A DNA stretch of 64,000 nt from Vibrio splendidus. GTDB lineage: Bacteria > Pseudomonadota > Gammaproteobacteria > Enterobacterales > Vibrionaceae. The DNA is taken from positions 124,001-188,000 of the forward strand of contig NZ_LNRF01000004.1 of the NCBI RefSeq assembly GCF_001557875.1. Reading direction: 5' to 3'. The position numbers and the translations under genes are program-made. Position 1 is the first letter of the stretch; each line of letters opens with the position of its first letter. Of this stretch, positions 37,572 to 47,335 are shown piece by piece. The notes under the pieces were generated by a model. The model was not told where the DNA came from. It was given only the letters and a program-made list of their open reading frames with translations, and did no database searches.

Positions 37572-38537
37572 TTAAATCTCTATGCTGATGATCTTTTTAA
37601 TCCACAAGGCCCCGATGGCCAAAAGAACAATACCGACACTGACCATCGATATACCGCGCGGATCTTTATAAAGTGGCTCGATATACTCGGGACTAGCCAC
37701 CCGTAATGCGAAAAACAAACCAAAAGGGGATAACGTTAAGATCCATGCTGATAAGCGACTTTCAGCAGAGAGTGTTTTTACCTTCCTTTCCAGTTTAAAA
37801 CGTGCTCTAAGTACTTCAGATACCTTTTGCAGGTTCTCAGATAAGTTACCCCCAGTCTCTTTTTGCAACATTACGGCACTGGAAAAAGCCAGCATTGATA
37901 CGGTGGGGACTCGTTCTGTCATCTGTAAAATCGCTAGACGTAAATCATAACCATAATTAAGTAAATTATAGGTGTTCTTAAATTCGGTACCTATTGGGTC
38001 AGGAAGCTCTTCGCCAACCTCATTAAATGATTGAACGAGCGGTTGTCCTGCTTGTAAGGCTCGTCGAATAATATCCAACGCTTCAGGAAGTTGTTCTTCA
38101 AATCGAGCCATTCGGTAAGTCACTCGATTTTGTACAAACAGATAGGCGATAACCCAAACAAAAATGAATGCCCCCACGCTGATGAACCATACTTGGTTGG
38201 TCATTATCGATATTAATGAGAGCAGCACAGCGCAAAGAGAAACAATCAATAAGAACCGGCTTAAGGACACTTTCATACCTGCGAGTTCCAACATTTTTTT
38301 CAAACCCGCGAAGAAAGAGATAACAATGAGCTTGCGATCCAGCGGGGAAAGTTCTTTGTTATAGTGCTCTTTGAGTAATGACAAACTCTCTGCATCGATA
38401 TTACGTTGCGTCTCTTTCAAGCGACGAGACAACTCTTTATGCTTCGCTTTCTTACCAGCAGCAGGTAACAACAACGCTTGGGAAATAAAAAGCACTGCGA
38501 TAAACAATAGGCCTAATGAAACGCTTACATTGTCCAT
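37572..38537 (-). CDS. tadB: TadB, Tad pilus inner-membrane platform protein
   Basis: A 321-residue integral membrane protein with a GspF/T2SF domain (EALDIIRRALQAGQPLVQSF, MLQKETGGNLSENLQKVSEVLRARF) and hydrophobic segments at both ends. It is the partner of TadC. It lies directly after tadA (9-base gap) with a GGAGAG ribosome-binding site. Confidence 0.92.
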   Translation of the reverse strand: MDNVSVSLGLLFIAVLFISQALLLPAAGKKAKHKELSRRLKETQRNIDAESLSLLKEHYNKELSPLDRKLIVISFFAGLKKMLELAGMKVSLSRFLLIVSLCAVLLSLISIMTNQVWFISVGAFIFVWVIAYLFVQNRVTYRMARFEEQLPEALDIIRRALQAGQPLVQSFNEVGEELPDPIGTEFKNTYNLLNYGYDLRLAILQMTERVPTVSMLAFSSAVMLQKETGGNLSENLQKVSEVLRARFKLERKVKTLSAESRLSAWILTLSPFGLFFALRVASPEYIEPLYKDPRGISMVSVGIVLLAIGALWIKKIISIEI

Positions 38538-38546
38538 AATCTCTCC

Positions 38547-39998
38547 TTAACCTTTGGTCTCACTAAAGAGCTCGAAAGGCAGATCGAGTCCCCGTTTGAC
38601 TAACTGGTCATGGTATTGAGGCACAACTCCCGTTGCCGTGTAATAACCGATAATATTGCCATTTTCATCAATACCTTTACGCTGAAAACGAAATATTTCC
38701 GACATCGTAATCACCTCACCTTCCATGCCGTTGATCTCTTGGATGCTCACCATACGACGCTTACCATCTTCTTGGCGTTCCATTTGAACAACAAGGTGGA
38801 TAGCCGAAGCTATTTGAGCTCGTAAGTTTTTGGTTGATATGTTCCACCCAGCCATCGAGAACATGTTTTCGACACGACTCAAGGCATCACGAGGGGTATT
38901 CGCATGAATGGTAGCTAGTGAGCCGTCATGGCCCGTGTTCATCGCAGCCAGCATATCAACGGCCTCGCTACCACGAACCTCACCAACCACGATTCGGTCG
39001 GGGCGCATACGCAGGGTATTTTTTACGAGTTCTCGCTGGCTAATTTCTCCCTTCCCTTCTAGATTAGCAGGGCGAGTTTCTAAACGAATGACATGAGGTT
39101 GTTGAAGTTGTAATTCCGCCGAGTCTTCTATGGTAATAATTCGCTGATCTCGAGGAATAAAGCCAGAAAAGATGTTAAGTGTTGTCGTTTTACCAGAGCC
39201 AGTCCCTCCGGAGATTAAGATATTTAATTCACCTTTAACCGCAGCTTCGACAAACTTAGCCATCTGAGGAGACACTGAGTTATAGTCAATCAAGTTATCC
39301 ATAGTCAAACGATCTACAGCAAAGCGACGGATAGAAACGGAAGGACCATCAAGTGCGAGAGGTGGGATAATCGCATTAACACGTGAACCATCAACTAAAC
39401 GGGCATCTACCATAGGTGACGCTTCATCTATGCGACGGCCAACCTGACTGACGATACGGTCAATAATATTTCTTAAATGGCGATCATCAAGAAAAGTATA
39501 GGGCGTTTTTTCAAGTTTACCTCTTCGCTCGACATAAACGCTTTTAGGGCCGTTGACCAATATATCTGACACGGTTTGATCAGCTAATAAGGGCTCCAAC
39601 GGACCAAGGCCAAAAACCTCATCTTCTATCTGTTTGATAACCCGTTTACGACCTTCTGCACTCAGAGCATGGCTACCATCTTCAGCCATTAGCTGTACGA
39701 TAGCTTCGTGCAAATCTAACTTCGCACGCTCTTTCTCCAAGCTAGAAAGCAACCCTAAATCTAGGGTCTCTAGCAGCTGCTTATGAAAAAAGTGTTTGAT
39801 TGAGAGCTCCTGCTCTAAAACCTTTCGAGCCTCATCAATCGCCTTCTCCTTTTCAACGCTCGCTTCAGTATTCCTAGAGTGACTAGACGCCTCAACATTG
39901 GATAAACGGTCAACAGGATTAGCATCTTCTGAATCATGCGAAATCTGTTCTACTTTTTTTTCAAACTCTGGATTTACATTTTTTCGTTTAAAGAACAT
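38547..39998 (-). CDS. tadA: TadA/CpaF, Tad pilus secretion ATPase
   Basis: A 483-residue GspE/VirB11-family hexameric ATPase that powers Flp pilus assembly (and retraction). Walker A is ISGGTGSGKTTTL (about 263-274). The Asp box, VGEVRGSEAVDMLAAMNTGHDG (Walker B region) and the histidine box ATIHANTPRDALSR are intact. A charged N-terminal part (1-70) is probably flexible. The start is taken at ATG 39998, six bases after GAGGG, rather than the GTG just before. Confidence 0.94.
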   Translation of the reverse strand: MFFKRKNVNPEFEKKVEQISHDSEDANPVDRLSNVEASSHSRNTEASVEKEKAIDEARKVLEQELSIKHFFHKQLLETLDLGLLSSLEKERAKLDLHEAIVQLMAEDGSHALSAEGRKRVIKQIEDEVFGLGPLEPLLADQTVSDILVNGPKSVYVERRGKLEKTPYTFLDDRHLRNIIDRIVSQVGRRIDEASPMVDARLVDGSRVNAIIPPLALDGPSVSIRRFAVDRLTMDNLIDYNSVSPQMAKFVEAAVKGELNILISGGTGSGKTTTLNIFSGFIPRDQRIITIEDSAELQLQQPHVIRLETRPANLEGKGEISQRELVKNTLRMRPDRIVVGEVRGSEAVDMLAAMNTGHDGSLATIHANTPRDALSRVENMFSMAGWNISTKNLRAQIASAIHLVVQMERQEDGKRRMVSIQEINGMEGEVITMSEIFRFQRKGIDENGNIIGYYTATGVVPQYHDQLVKRGLDLPFELFSETKG

Positions 39999-40030
39999 CA
40001 CAATCCCTCGTGTTTACTTTTCATCACCCA

Positions 40031-41251
40031 TTATGAAAACAACTTTTTCAGCCACCCTTTCTCTTCTTGTTCTGGTGGTGATAGAACATGAGACAAATCG
40101 ATGATAGAGCGAGTAATTGAGCTTTTTTTTCTCGACTGAACTAACGGCTGTCCCAAGTTGGCACTCTCCAGCGCAACTTTAAAATCGTTAGGCATAAGGT
40201 GTATATTATGATTACCCACCGCCTGCTCAACATCTTTTAACTTAATTGAATGTCGCTTTTCATAACGGTTGAGAATGACCTCTATTGAGTCACTCTGTAA
40301 GCCGTACTCAAATTTCAGAGATTTAATTAATCGGCTTGTGTTTTTTACTGACACTAAGCTCTGTTGCAAAACCAAAAGTACTTTAGTCGCTGGTGATATT
40401 GCTGATGCAAATACGTGATCTAAGCCTCTAGACAGGTCAATGATCACATAAGGGTAGAAACGACGCAGAATTGGGAGTAATCTGCCTATTTTCTGTGCCT
40501 GTTCAAAATCATCAGCGTTGTTTTCATGTTTAAAGCTTAGAACATGTAGACCAGATTCGTGTTTACTGACTAAAGAGCCCAAAGACATTTCATCCAAATC
40601 ATTAGAACTGTTGATCGCATCAGAAACGCTATAAGTCGGTACTATGTTCAAATAGTCTGGAATCACGCCAAATTGAAGATCAATATCGAGTAAAAGAACT
40701 TCATTAGGGTGTTGAGTAGCCATCTCAATGGCAGTATTCAACGCCAAGGTCGTGGCCCCCATCCCTCCTTTGGTATTCAAAAACAAAATAAACTCACCAT
40801 AATTCGAGTTTTCCAGTTTTTCGGAAGCCGTTTTCTTAAGTAGAGGGAGTAAGTCAGAAAGTGTGACATTGTGAGACAAGAAGTCTGAAGCCCCTAAGCG
40901 AAGCGCGATTTTTAGTGACCCATTATCACTTTCATCACCGAGCACAACTAAAGACAAATCCTTATCTTCTAGTGATAAGTCATACCCCTGGAGTTCAACC
41001 ATTTTTTGAGCCCAGTTTCCATGAGCTTCAACGAAAATAAGCTCTGGGACATCTGCACTTTTTAAGTACTCCTCGCTCATTGCCGAGAGAGAAAATGACG
41101 TCACGTGCACATTTCGACATTTCTTTAACTCGAGGTTCATATGTGAAAGAAAACCTTCTGAGCTATAGATCAGCCAAACCTTTAGATTTGTTTTTAAACG
41201 CGGCATACCCTTATCACCTTCATTAGGCGTTATTTTAATCGCTTCCCCCAT
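40031..41251 (-). CDS. tadZ: TadZ/CpaE, Tad localisation ATPase
   Basis: A 406-residue protein: an atypical receiver-like N-terminal domain (about 1-130) and a MinD/ParA-type P-loop domain with deviant Walker A FLNTKGGMGATTLALNTA. TadZ places the Tad machine at the cell pole or surface site. The start at 41251 has GGAG 8 bases upstream; a longer in-frame extension overlaps the preceding gene and lacks a site. It is followed by tadA after about 32 bases. Confidence 0.88.
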   Translation of the reverse strand: MGEAIKITPNEGDKGMPRLKTNLKVWLIYSSEGFLSHMNLELKKCRNVHVTSFSLSAMSEEYLKSADVPELIFVEAHGNWAQKMVELQGYDLSLEDKDLSLVVLGDESDNGSLKIALRLGASDFLSHNVTLSDLLPLLKKTASEKLENSNYGEFILFLNTKGGMGATTLALNTAIEMATQHPNEVLLLDIDLQFGVIPDYLNIVPTYSVSDAINSSNDLDEMSLGSLVSKHESGLHVLSFKHENNADDFEQAQKIGRLLPILRRFYPYVIIDLSRGLDHVFASAISPATKVLLVLQQSLVSVKNTSRLIKSLKFEYGLQSDSIEVILNRYEKRHSIKLKDVEQAVGNHNIHLMPNDFKVALESANLGQPLVQSRKKSSITRSIIDLSHVLSPPEQEEKGWLKKLFS

Positions 41252-41277
41252 ATATTTATCTCCTTTTAAATAACCGC

Positions 41278-41769
41278 TTATGGGCACCGATTCTTGATGT
41301 CTGTGCCAGCTTCAGCCCTTACCACCCCTAAGCTTTCTGCCGGCAGTGTTGTTTCAAACGCAGGGGCTGCAAGAAATCCATTATTTCCTAAAAAGCTTAG
41401 GTTACTGATTAACTGAATTCCATAACCCGTAGCCCTAGCACGCACAAATTTAATGGTGCCAAAGTTCGCTTCAAAATCAGAGGCAACCTCTACCCCACTC
41501 GCGTCTAAGTAAGCCACTTCTAAGTTCGCATTAGTAAATCCAACAAGAGGAATATCATTCACTACCATTCCCGCAATATTATCTCTATCAAGGACGTAAC
41601 ATACCGTCGCTAACCTAGCAGCCTTCCTAGTCGCTTCACTGACCATTTGCAGCGAAAATATATAGGCACCCAACGCTAAAATGAGAAAGAGCAGTAGAAA
41701 AATTAGTGATGAGACCAAAGTGAACTCAATAATGGCAAGCCCTTTGGTTCGTCTTTTAACTCTTATCAT
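41278..41769 (-). CDS. TadE/TadF-like minor pseudopilin
   Basis: A 163-residue exported protein: short basic leader, then the TadE-like signal GLAIIEFTLVSSLIFLLLFL, a single N-terminal membrane helix with Glu at +5. The rest is periplasmic and beta-rich with two Cys (CYVLDRD and the C-terminal CP). TadE and TadF are processed by TadV and needed for fibril formation. The start overlaps the preceding stop as TGATG, indicating coupled translation. Second of two such genes, so TadF by position. Confidence 0.82.
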   Translation of the reverse strand: MIRVKRRTKGLAIIEFTLVSSLIFLLLFLILALGAYIFSLQMVSEATRKAARLATVCYVLDRDNIAGMVVNDIPLVGFTNANLEVAYLDASGVEVASDFEANFGTIKFVRARATGYGIQLISNLSFLGNNGFLAAPAFETTLPAESLGVVRAEAGTDIKNRCP

Positions 41770-42197
41770 CACAGCACCCTCATCACTGAAGTCACACTTA
41801 ATGGAACAGCAAAACTCTCGTTCGAAAAAGGAATAGACAAGAAGAGTGGAACATAATCATACGTCACACTGACTCGTACATAACTGTCGCCTGAAGGCGG
41901 GGTTACGGTCACATCCGATGTCGTCAATGAAGATAATACAGCTGTTCCTACGCTGTTCTGACCATAGACCACGACATTCTGAATTTCAGGCGTCGGTGCG
42001 ATGGTTCCACCAATGGTTCCATACACTTCACTAACCGCATAACGAGCGCCATTTTGCACTGACTTCGATATCACGTTGTAGTGAACAAGGATATTGCCAA
42101 GCTCTAGAACTAATACTAGAAAAAACAGTAAGACGGGAGTCGCAATGACCATCTCTACGGCAGCAAATCCCTGTTGAAATTGATTAGATTGCTTCAT
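41769..42197 (-). CDS. TadE-like minor pseudopilin
   Basis: A 142-residue protein with leader MKQSNQFQQGFAAVEMVIAT, then PVLLFFLVLVLEL, a TadE-family helix with Glu after the processing Gly. A periplasmic domain of about 100 residues without Cys follows. ATG 42197 is chosen two codons after a TTG that lies in the stop of tadG; GGGGAA precedes it. Overlap with the neighbours on both sides shows tight coupling. Confidence 0.82.
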   Translation of the reverse strand: MKQSNQFQQGFAAVEMVIATPVLLFFLVLVLELGNILVHYNVISKSVQNGARYAVSEVYGTIGGTIAPTPEIQNVVVYGQNSVGTAVLSSLTTSDVTVTPPSGDSYVRVSVTYDYVPLFLSIPFSNESFAVPLSVTSVMRVL

Positions 42198-42199
42198 GA

Positions 42200-43468
42200 T
42201 CAAGATTCCCCACTATTGGGGTCCTTATATAGAACAATCTTATAAGTCCCTTCAGTTGTCGACGTTGTACTACCAGATCCACCAGCAACACTGCAAGAAT
42301 GGATAAACTCACCAAAAACGGCAGGTGTACCTGAGTTGTTAGTTGGTGCTTTTTGCAACAAGAAAAAGCAGCCAATTTTGTGTACGGTAAAGTCAGTTGC
42401 ACCGCCACTTTTACCTGAACAATCAACCATAGGAATCGGTAAAATACGACGCCAAGCAACACCATTAGATGCACACCCAGAACCACCGTTTGCTATACAG
42501 GCGTTGGTATCTGACTCATATTGAGCATAGTTATAACTTCCGTCAGAATCGATCTCTCCCGTACTGGCATCAATCGTGATTTCATTAGTCGGTTCTGTGG
42601 TTACATAATCTGAAGGGTAATCAGATGCCGATAAGCCACCGCCATAATCTCCAAAACGAGTATTCAAACCATCGCCTGTGGGGCCAACCGTGCCACCAGG
42701 TTTCGTCGTGATATCTTCACCAATTTTGATTGGCTGGTCATAGCTACCACCTAAACCTTCTTTGACGGTTTTACCACCAGAACCAAAGTCCAACAGGTGA
42801 TAGTTACCATTACCCATTTCAGATAGTTTGTTATCCCCTACCTTAAGAGCATGAACGGTGCCGACTTCATATCCAAAAACATTAACTATCTCTTCACCTG
42901 TCACATCGTGATAGCCATCTTCTGGATCAATATCGTTATCCGAAGTGCCATCACCAATACAAACACCAATGGGTACAACGTTATTGACTACTTCTTGCCC
43001 AGAGCTTGGCCCAGCAACAGCACTTGCCGATACTGCCTTATCAAGACCAAACAGTTGAATAAAGAATTCATCCATCTCTAATGCATCCACGCGAACTCGC
43101 ACATAAACATCATCACTTGCACCGAACGTCGCCGTGCCAGTAAAATCCTGTGGGTCATTCGAATAATCAATGCTTATAGAAGCGGTAGAGAAATCAATTT
43201 CTTGATTCCCGGTTGAAGCTGCCATGGCATTGAGTGCCGTACCCACTTCTGCGTCTACAGCGTCTTTATCTTTACTATTGTCTAATATGGTTGCGGCAGC
43301 CAACGCTGCAGAATCCACTGCATTTTGTAAGCGCGTTTTATTTACAACCATATGGTTTATGTCTACAGCTAGCGCTGAGACAGCTAGAAAAACCAACAAG
43401 GCAGCAGTAATCATCACTGCAACTAAGCCTTGTTGTTTTTTAGGGCTTTGTGATACTCGATACAACAT
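42200..43468 (-). CDS. TadG-like pilus assembly protein (putative Flp pilus-assembly TadE/G-like)
   Basis: A 422-residue protein. The N-terminal segment QQGLVAVMITAALLVFLAVS, followed by VDINHMVVNKTRLQNAVDSAALAAA, is the Tad/TadG domain (residues about 13-60). The remaining 360 residues are Gly/Asp/Ser-rich, exported, with several Cys. TadG-like proteins are membrane-anchored and needed for Tad function. It lies before the two TadE-like genes rather than at the operon end as in Aggregatibacter. Confidence 0.85.
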   Translation of the reverse strand: MLYRVSQSPKKQQGLVAVMITAALLVFLAVSALAVDINHMVVNKTRLQNAVDSAALAAATILDNSKDKDAVDAEVGTALNAMAASTGNQEIDFSTASISIDYSNDPQDFTGTATFGASDDVYVRVRVDALEMDEFFIQLFGLDKAVSASAVAGPSSGQEVVNNVVPIGVCIGDGTSDNDIDPEDGYHDVTGEEIVNVFGYEVGTVHALKVGDNKLSEMGNGNYHLLDFGSGGKTVKEGLGGSYDQPIKIGEDITTKPGGTVGPTGDGLNTRFGDYGGGLSASDYPSDYVTTEPTNEITIDASTGEIDSDGSYNYAQYESDTNACIANGGSGCASNGVAWRRILPIPMVDCSGKSGGATDFTVHKIGCFFLLQKAPTNNSGTPAVFGEFIHSCSVAGGSGSTTSTTEGTYKIVLYKDPNSGES

Positions 43469-43484
43469 ATGAGTACCTCCAGAT

Positions 43485-43733
43485 TTAATTAAACTCTTCT
43501 AAGATCTGGCTACTACTTCCAGACAGATCGTTTTCACCTCTGCCTACATATCTATCGTAACCAGTCTGCATCCGCTCCCCCGTACCATCTGGCACTACGA
43601 GTAAGTTCTCTTGGGTCGCATTAGGATTGTACGTTTGTTCTGTTTTTACTAGTGCTACCGAATGCCCTAATCGAGCATCATTCGCACAGCCAACTAAAAT
43701 CATCACGAGAAAGACCATCATTATTCTAATCAT
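43485..43733 (-). CDS. Small Tad-associated lipoprotein
   Basis: An 82-residue protein: MIRIMMVFLVMILVGCAND gives a lipobox with Cys16. The mature part is about 65 polar residues with no known domain. AAGGAG lies 6 bases before this ATG, 11 bases after the rcpA stop; longer in-frame starts lie inside rcpA and are rejected. By position it corresponds to the rcpB/cpaD slot of other tad loci, but it is much shorter and I see no sequence link. Probably an outer-membrane partner of the secretin. Confidence 0.7.
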   Translation of the reverse strand: MIRIMMVFLVMILVGCANDARLGHSVALVKTEQTYNPNATQENLLVVPDGTGERMQTGYDRYVGRGENDLSGSSSQILEEFN

Positions 43734-43743
43734 ATCTATCTCC

Positions 43744-45198
43744 TTATAAATCATGCCCAAATGAGCCTTCGCTACCACCATCGGTCGGTGGTATATCCTG
43801 TGAAGCTTGTGATTGCTCTGAATCCGATTCAGATGGTTCAGCAATGTAAGCGCTTCGACCTAATAAGTAATATTCCAAGTCATTAGGGTCAACAAACGCG
43901 TCGGTTGGTAATGTCACTTTGTTTCGGTCGATAGGCTTAGCGAGTCGAGGAGTGACAAGAATGACTAGCTCCGTTTCACCAGATACATACTCTTGGCTAT
44001 TGAAAAGCTGACCTAAAATCGGCACATCGCCAAAGCCTGGCATCTTGTTACTGATGTCCCTAACATTCTCACTCAACAACCCCGCAATACCGATGGTTTG
44101 ACCGTCGGCTAATTCAAGCGTCGACGACGCACTTCTTCGGGTAATTGGAGGGATAAAGTAAGTCGCATTGGTAGTACCAGGATCAATCGTTAACGAGCTA
44201 CTATTGGCAATTTCACTCACATCAACAGCTAAGTTTAGGTTGATTTTTTTGTCACTGAGTACCGTTGGGATGAACTTTAAACCTACACCATATTCTTTAT
44301 ATTCAATGGTAATACCATCCTCATCAGGCACCGGAATGGGAAATTCTCCCCCCGCTAAAAACTCAGCCTTTGAACCGCTTAGCGCGGTTAAGTTCGGTTC
44401 AGCCAAGACTTTTGCCACACCATTTTGTTTTGCTACGTCCAATGCGAAAGTAAACAATGTATTACTATCAATGAAAGAACCTAAAATGCCGTAATCGGTA
44501 GAGGTAGGAATATTGAAAATTGGGGTGGCACCTAATACACCGGCAGGGACTGAAGACGCCCCCCAAGAAAAGTCAGACCCACTGGTTTGGAAGAAATGGA
44601 AGTTCGCATCAAACTTTCTTACCAAGCTTCTTTGAACCTCAGCAACCGTCACCTCTAACATGACTTGTTGAGCCCCGCCAATGGACATCAAATTGATAAC
44701 ACCGGTAGCAGCGGCTTGCTCGCTACCACTTTCATTTGATTTGTCAGCGGTTTGCCCAGATGAATACGTTTCTGCAATTCGCATCGCGACATTCATTTGT
44801 TGTTGATTACTCACCTGACCACTCAATAACAGGCGATTCTGCGCGCTGTGGACTTCGATAGTTTCATCTGGAAGGAACTCATATAATTTAGCTTTGAGGC
44901 TATTAAGATCATGAGTAACCTCAATGTTAATAGACTCAATTAACCGACCTCGAGAGTCCCAAGCCATTAGGTTTGTCGCACCTAATTTTTTACCAATTAA
45001 AAACACTTCATTTGATTTTAAAATTACAATATCTAAAACTTCAGGATCACCAAGAGAAACCTTCGCCGCTTTTCCCGACAGCACGACATGCGTAGATTTA
45101 TGATGTGGAACCGTGACTGTTTTTCCCGTTTGTAACGCCGCAACACTGGCCGTCGAAATACAAATCAGGCTCAAAACACACGCAATTAATATTCTCAT
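43744..45198 (-). CDS. rcpA: RcpA/CpaC, Tad secretin
   Basis: A 484-residue exported protein forming the outer-membrane channel for the pilus. It starts with a signal peptide (MRILIACVLSLICISTASVAA), then a pilus/BON-like N domain (VVLSGKAAKVSLGDPEVLDI; IEVHSAQNRLLLSGQV). The secretin core carries VAKVLAEPNLTALSGSKAEF, then GGEFPIPVP and VPILGQLFNS, then ELVILVTPRL. The last 50 residues are Ser/Glu-rich. It lies 8 bases after cpaB. Confidence 0.94.
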   Translation of the reverse strand: MRILIACVLSLICISTASVAALQTGKTVTVPHHKSTHVVLSGKAAKVSLGDPEVLDIVILKSNEVFLIGKKLGATNLMAWDSRGRLIESINIEVTHDLNSLKAKLYEFLPDETIEVHSAQNRLLLSGQVSNQQQMNVAMRIAETYSSGQTADKSNESGSEQAAATGVINLMSIGGAQQVMLEVTVAEVQRSLVRKFDANFHFFQTSGSDFSWGASSVPAGVLGATPIFNIPTSTDYGILGSFIDSNTLFTFALDVAKQNGVAKVLAEPNLTALSGSKAEFLAGGEFPIPVPDEDGITIEYKEYGVGLKFIPTVLSDKKINLNLAVDVSEIANSSSLTIDPGTTNATYFIPPITRRSASSTLELADGQTIGIAGLLSENVRDISNKMPGFGDVPILGQLFNSQEYVSGETELVILVTPRLAKPIDRNKVTLPTDAFVDPNDLEYYLLGRSAYIAEPSESDSEQSQASQDIPPTDGGSEGSFGHDL

Positions 45199-45206
45199 AT
45201 TTCACC

Positions 45207-45956
45207 TCAATCCTTGACGCGCACATTAGATGTTTCTGTACCTTTGATAATGGTGACACTTGGTCTAGGCACATATCGACGAACCACTTTTTTCTCAACT
45301 TCATGTGGGTTTCTCAAAGTCAGCTGAATATCGCCCTTGCTTTTAGCCGTGAGAAGTTTCTCTGCCTCTTTCGGCGTCATCTCAAGTGTTACCGCTCGTA
45401 CAATAATCGGACTGTTTTCTTTCGTCTTAGCCGTTTGGTCGACAGCCAAAACCTTGATGTCTTTTAATACTGTTTGAGTCGCTGCAGAATTTTTTCCGTA
45501 AGAAACGGTATTGAGAATATCAACCTTGTTACCCGGTAATAAGAAACCCGCTACACCAATAACATCATCAACACGTATCGTTACCGCACGTTTATTTTCA
45601 GGGATAAGAGCTGCAAGCGTTGACCCTTCTCCTGGTACAGTAAATCGTAACTTGTGAAGCACCTCTCCCGCATAGACAGTATTCGCAACAACCTTGCCAA
45701 TCAGCTCTGCTTTATCCGAATAGTTATTTTCATTAATCCAATCAACTTCCATCAATCTGGTGGTTAAAAACTGATCCTCAATAATAGTTCCGGCTTCAAT
45801 TTCTTGTGATGCGACAACAACAGGGTGACGCTCGACCGTTTCAACTTCAACGGTTGGCTGAACTTGATCATCCATCCACTGCTTAGCAAAAAATACAGCC
45901 GCTAAGCCGAATACTACGGACAGTAAAAACAGTAGGAAAACTTGACTCTTATTCAT
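45207..45956 (-). CDS. cpaB: CpaB/RcpC, Tad assembly protein
   Basis: A 249-residue protein: N-terminal signal/anchor (VFLLFLLSVVFGLAAVFFAK), an SAF/beta-clip domain (HPVVVASQEIEAGTIIEDQF), then GEVLHKLRFTVPGEGSTLA and the RcpC-like C-terminal domain (TIRVDDVIGVAGFLLPGNKVDI). It is periplasmic and thought to gate or stabilise the secretin. The start at 45956 overlaps the preceding ATPase gene by 8 bases. Confidence 0.9.
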   Translation of the reverse strand: MNKSQVFLLFLLSVVFGLAAVFFAKQWMDDQVQPTVEVETVERHPVVVASQEIEAGTIIEDQFLTTRLMEVDWINENNYSDKAELIGKVVANTVYAGEVLHKLRFTVPGEGSTLAALIPENKRAVTIRVDDVIGVAGFLLPGNKVDILNTVSYGKNSAATQTVLKDIKVLAVDQTAKTKENSPIIVRAVTLEMTPKEAEKLLTAKSKGDIQLTLRNPHEVEKKVVRRYVPRPSVTIIKGTETSNVRVKD

Positions 45957-47298
45957 TATTCTCTTCCTCGTGTCCATCAGAGGTAAAATAAACTTCCCAT
46001 GCCATGGAAAGAATATCGAATGTGATAACAGGTGGTAGCTGCTCAAACGAAAGAATATCTTTGCTTATACCAACGAGATCTTTCGGTAAACATGGGAAAA
46101 GTGGCACCTTAAGCAACGTGTGCATTTGAGACAAACGCTCAAAAAAACCATCTTGAAGCTCTACCTCTTTATCAGCAACGACGCTCATCCATAAAGCTTC
46201 ATAATCTCGCTGATTAAGTGGCTTGAATTCAATCTTGTAACCTAAACGACGTAAAAAGGCAGGATCGCTTATTTTCTTGGGGTTTAGATTGGTAGAAAAG
46301 GCAAGGGTTAATACAAATGGCATCGTTATTTGCTGACCATTAGGCAGCGACAAATAGTCGAATGAGTACTCCATCGGTACAATCCAACGGTTAAGAAGCG
46401 CATCCACCGGCATGGGCTGACGACCAAGGTCATCAATGATAAAGATCCCATTGTTTGCCATCATTTGAACTGGTGCTAACCAAACTCGACTATTTTCTGA
46501 ATGATTAACTTCAAGCATATCCATAGTCAGTTCACCCCCAACTTGGATATTTGGCCTTTCACAATTAAGCCAACGCTTGTCGTACTGATCTTTAAGAGAA
46601 ATGCTTTGATCGCTGCCATTACTATCCAACGGTTTATGATGTTGCGCCGAGAACACCTTGATAATGTTACCTAATGCATAGACTGCATAAGGAATAAATA
46701 CAGAGGTGTGCAAAGCATTCACAATACGGCTCGCGACAAATGTTTTACCAGTACCAGCGTGCCCATATAACAACAAAGCACGTCCAGAATTGATTGCAGG
46801 CCCTAGCACTGAAATCATTTTGTCGACACCATATACATCATTCAGTGCTGCTTCGACATGTGGCCGAGTCACTAGCTCTACTCTCAGGTCTTGCTGCTTT
46901 ACCACATCACTATATTGGGTAAGTGAAACAGGTGCGGGGCCTAAATAAGCATCACGTTTAAAGGCAAGATCAGCTTCTTCCAGTCCTTTCTCAGAAAGGG
47001 AGTAACGGACATGACTATGGGACACTGATGAGAGAGAAAGATCTGAAGTCGGTTGAAATACCTCAATTAACGACTTTTTCCTTAAAACGGCCAGAGCACT
47101 TTCCACAATATGGGTGACAACACACATATAATTAGAGAGCTCTAACACATCTGACTTAGGGTAAGCAGACAAATGCTTGAGTACGAGGTTTTCAATAACG
47201 ACTTCAGGAACACCCAACATATCAATAGATGTAGGAACGGCCGGGGCTGAAATTTGAGGCTTCAAAGTTGTTGGAGCAGTACGCCCTATAATATCCAT
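45949..47298 (-). CDS. AAA+ ATPase with winged-helix-like N-terminus in the Tad operon
   Basis: A 449-residue protein. Residues about 30-112 look like a winged-helix domain (VIENLVLKHLSAYPKSDVLE; then SALAVLRKKSLIEVF and the wing YSLSEKGLEEADLAF). From about 140 comes an AAA+ domain of MoxR/dynein-related type: Walker A YGHAGTGKTFVAS (178-190), Walker B GIFIIDDLGRQPM (284-296), and FLRRLGYKIEF sensor/arginine region. It is cytosolic. It is not one of the core tad genes of Aggregatibacter or Caulobacter. Its place between tadV and cpaB, overlapping cpaB, argues for a working role in the pilus, perhaps as regulator or remodeller. Confidence 0.75.
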   Translation of the reverse strand: MDIIGRTAPTTLKPQISAPAVPTSIDMLGVPEVVIENLVLKHLSAYPKSDVLELSNYMCVVTHIVESALAVLRKKSLIEVFQPTSDLSLSSVSHSHVRYSLSEKGLEEADLAFKRDAYLGPAPVSLTQYSDVVKQQDLRVELVTRPHVEAALNDVYGVDKMISVLGPAINSGRALLLYGHAGTGKTFVASRIVNALHTSVFIPYAVYALGNIIKVFSAQHHKPLDSNGSDQSISLKDQYDKRWLNCERPNIQVGGELTMDMLEVNHSENSRVWLAPVQMMANNGIFIIDDLGRQPMPVDALLNRWIVPMEYSFDYLSLPNGQQITMPFVLTLAFSTNLNPKKISDPAFLRRLGYKIEFKPLNQRDYEALWMSVVADKEVELQDGFFERLSQMHTLLKVPLFPCLPKDLVGISKDILSFEQLPPVITFDILSMAWEVYFTSDGHEEENNE

Positions 47299-47335
47299 AT
47301 ATTATTCCTCTCCACAAAGCTAACCAACAACAGGT

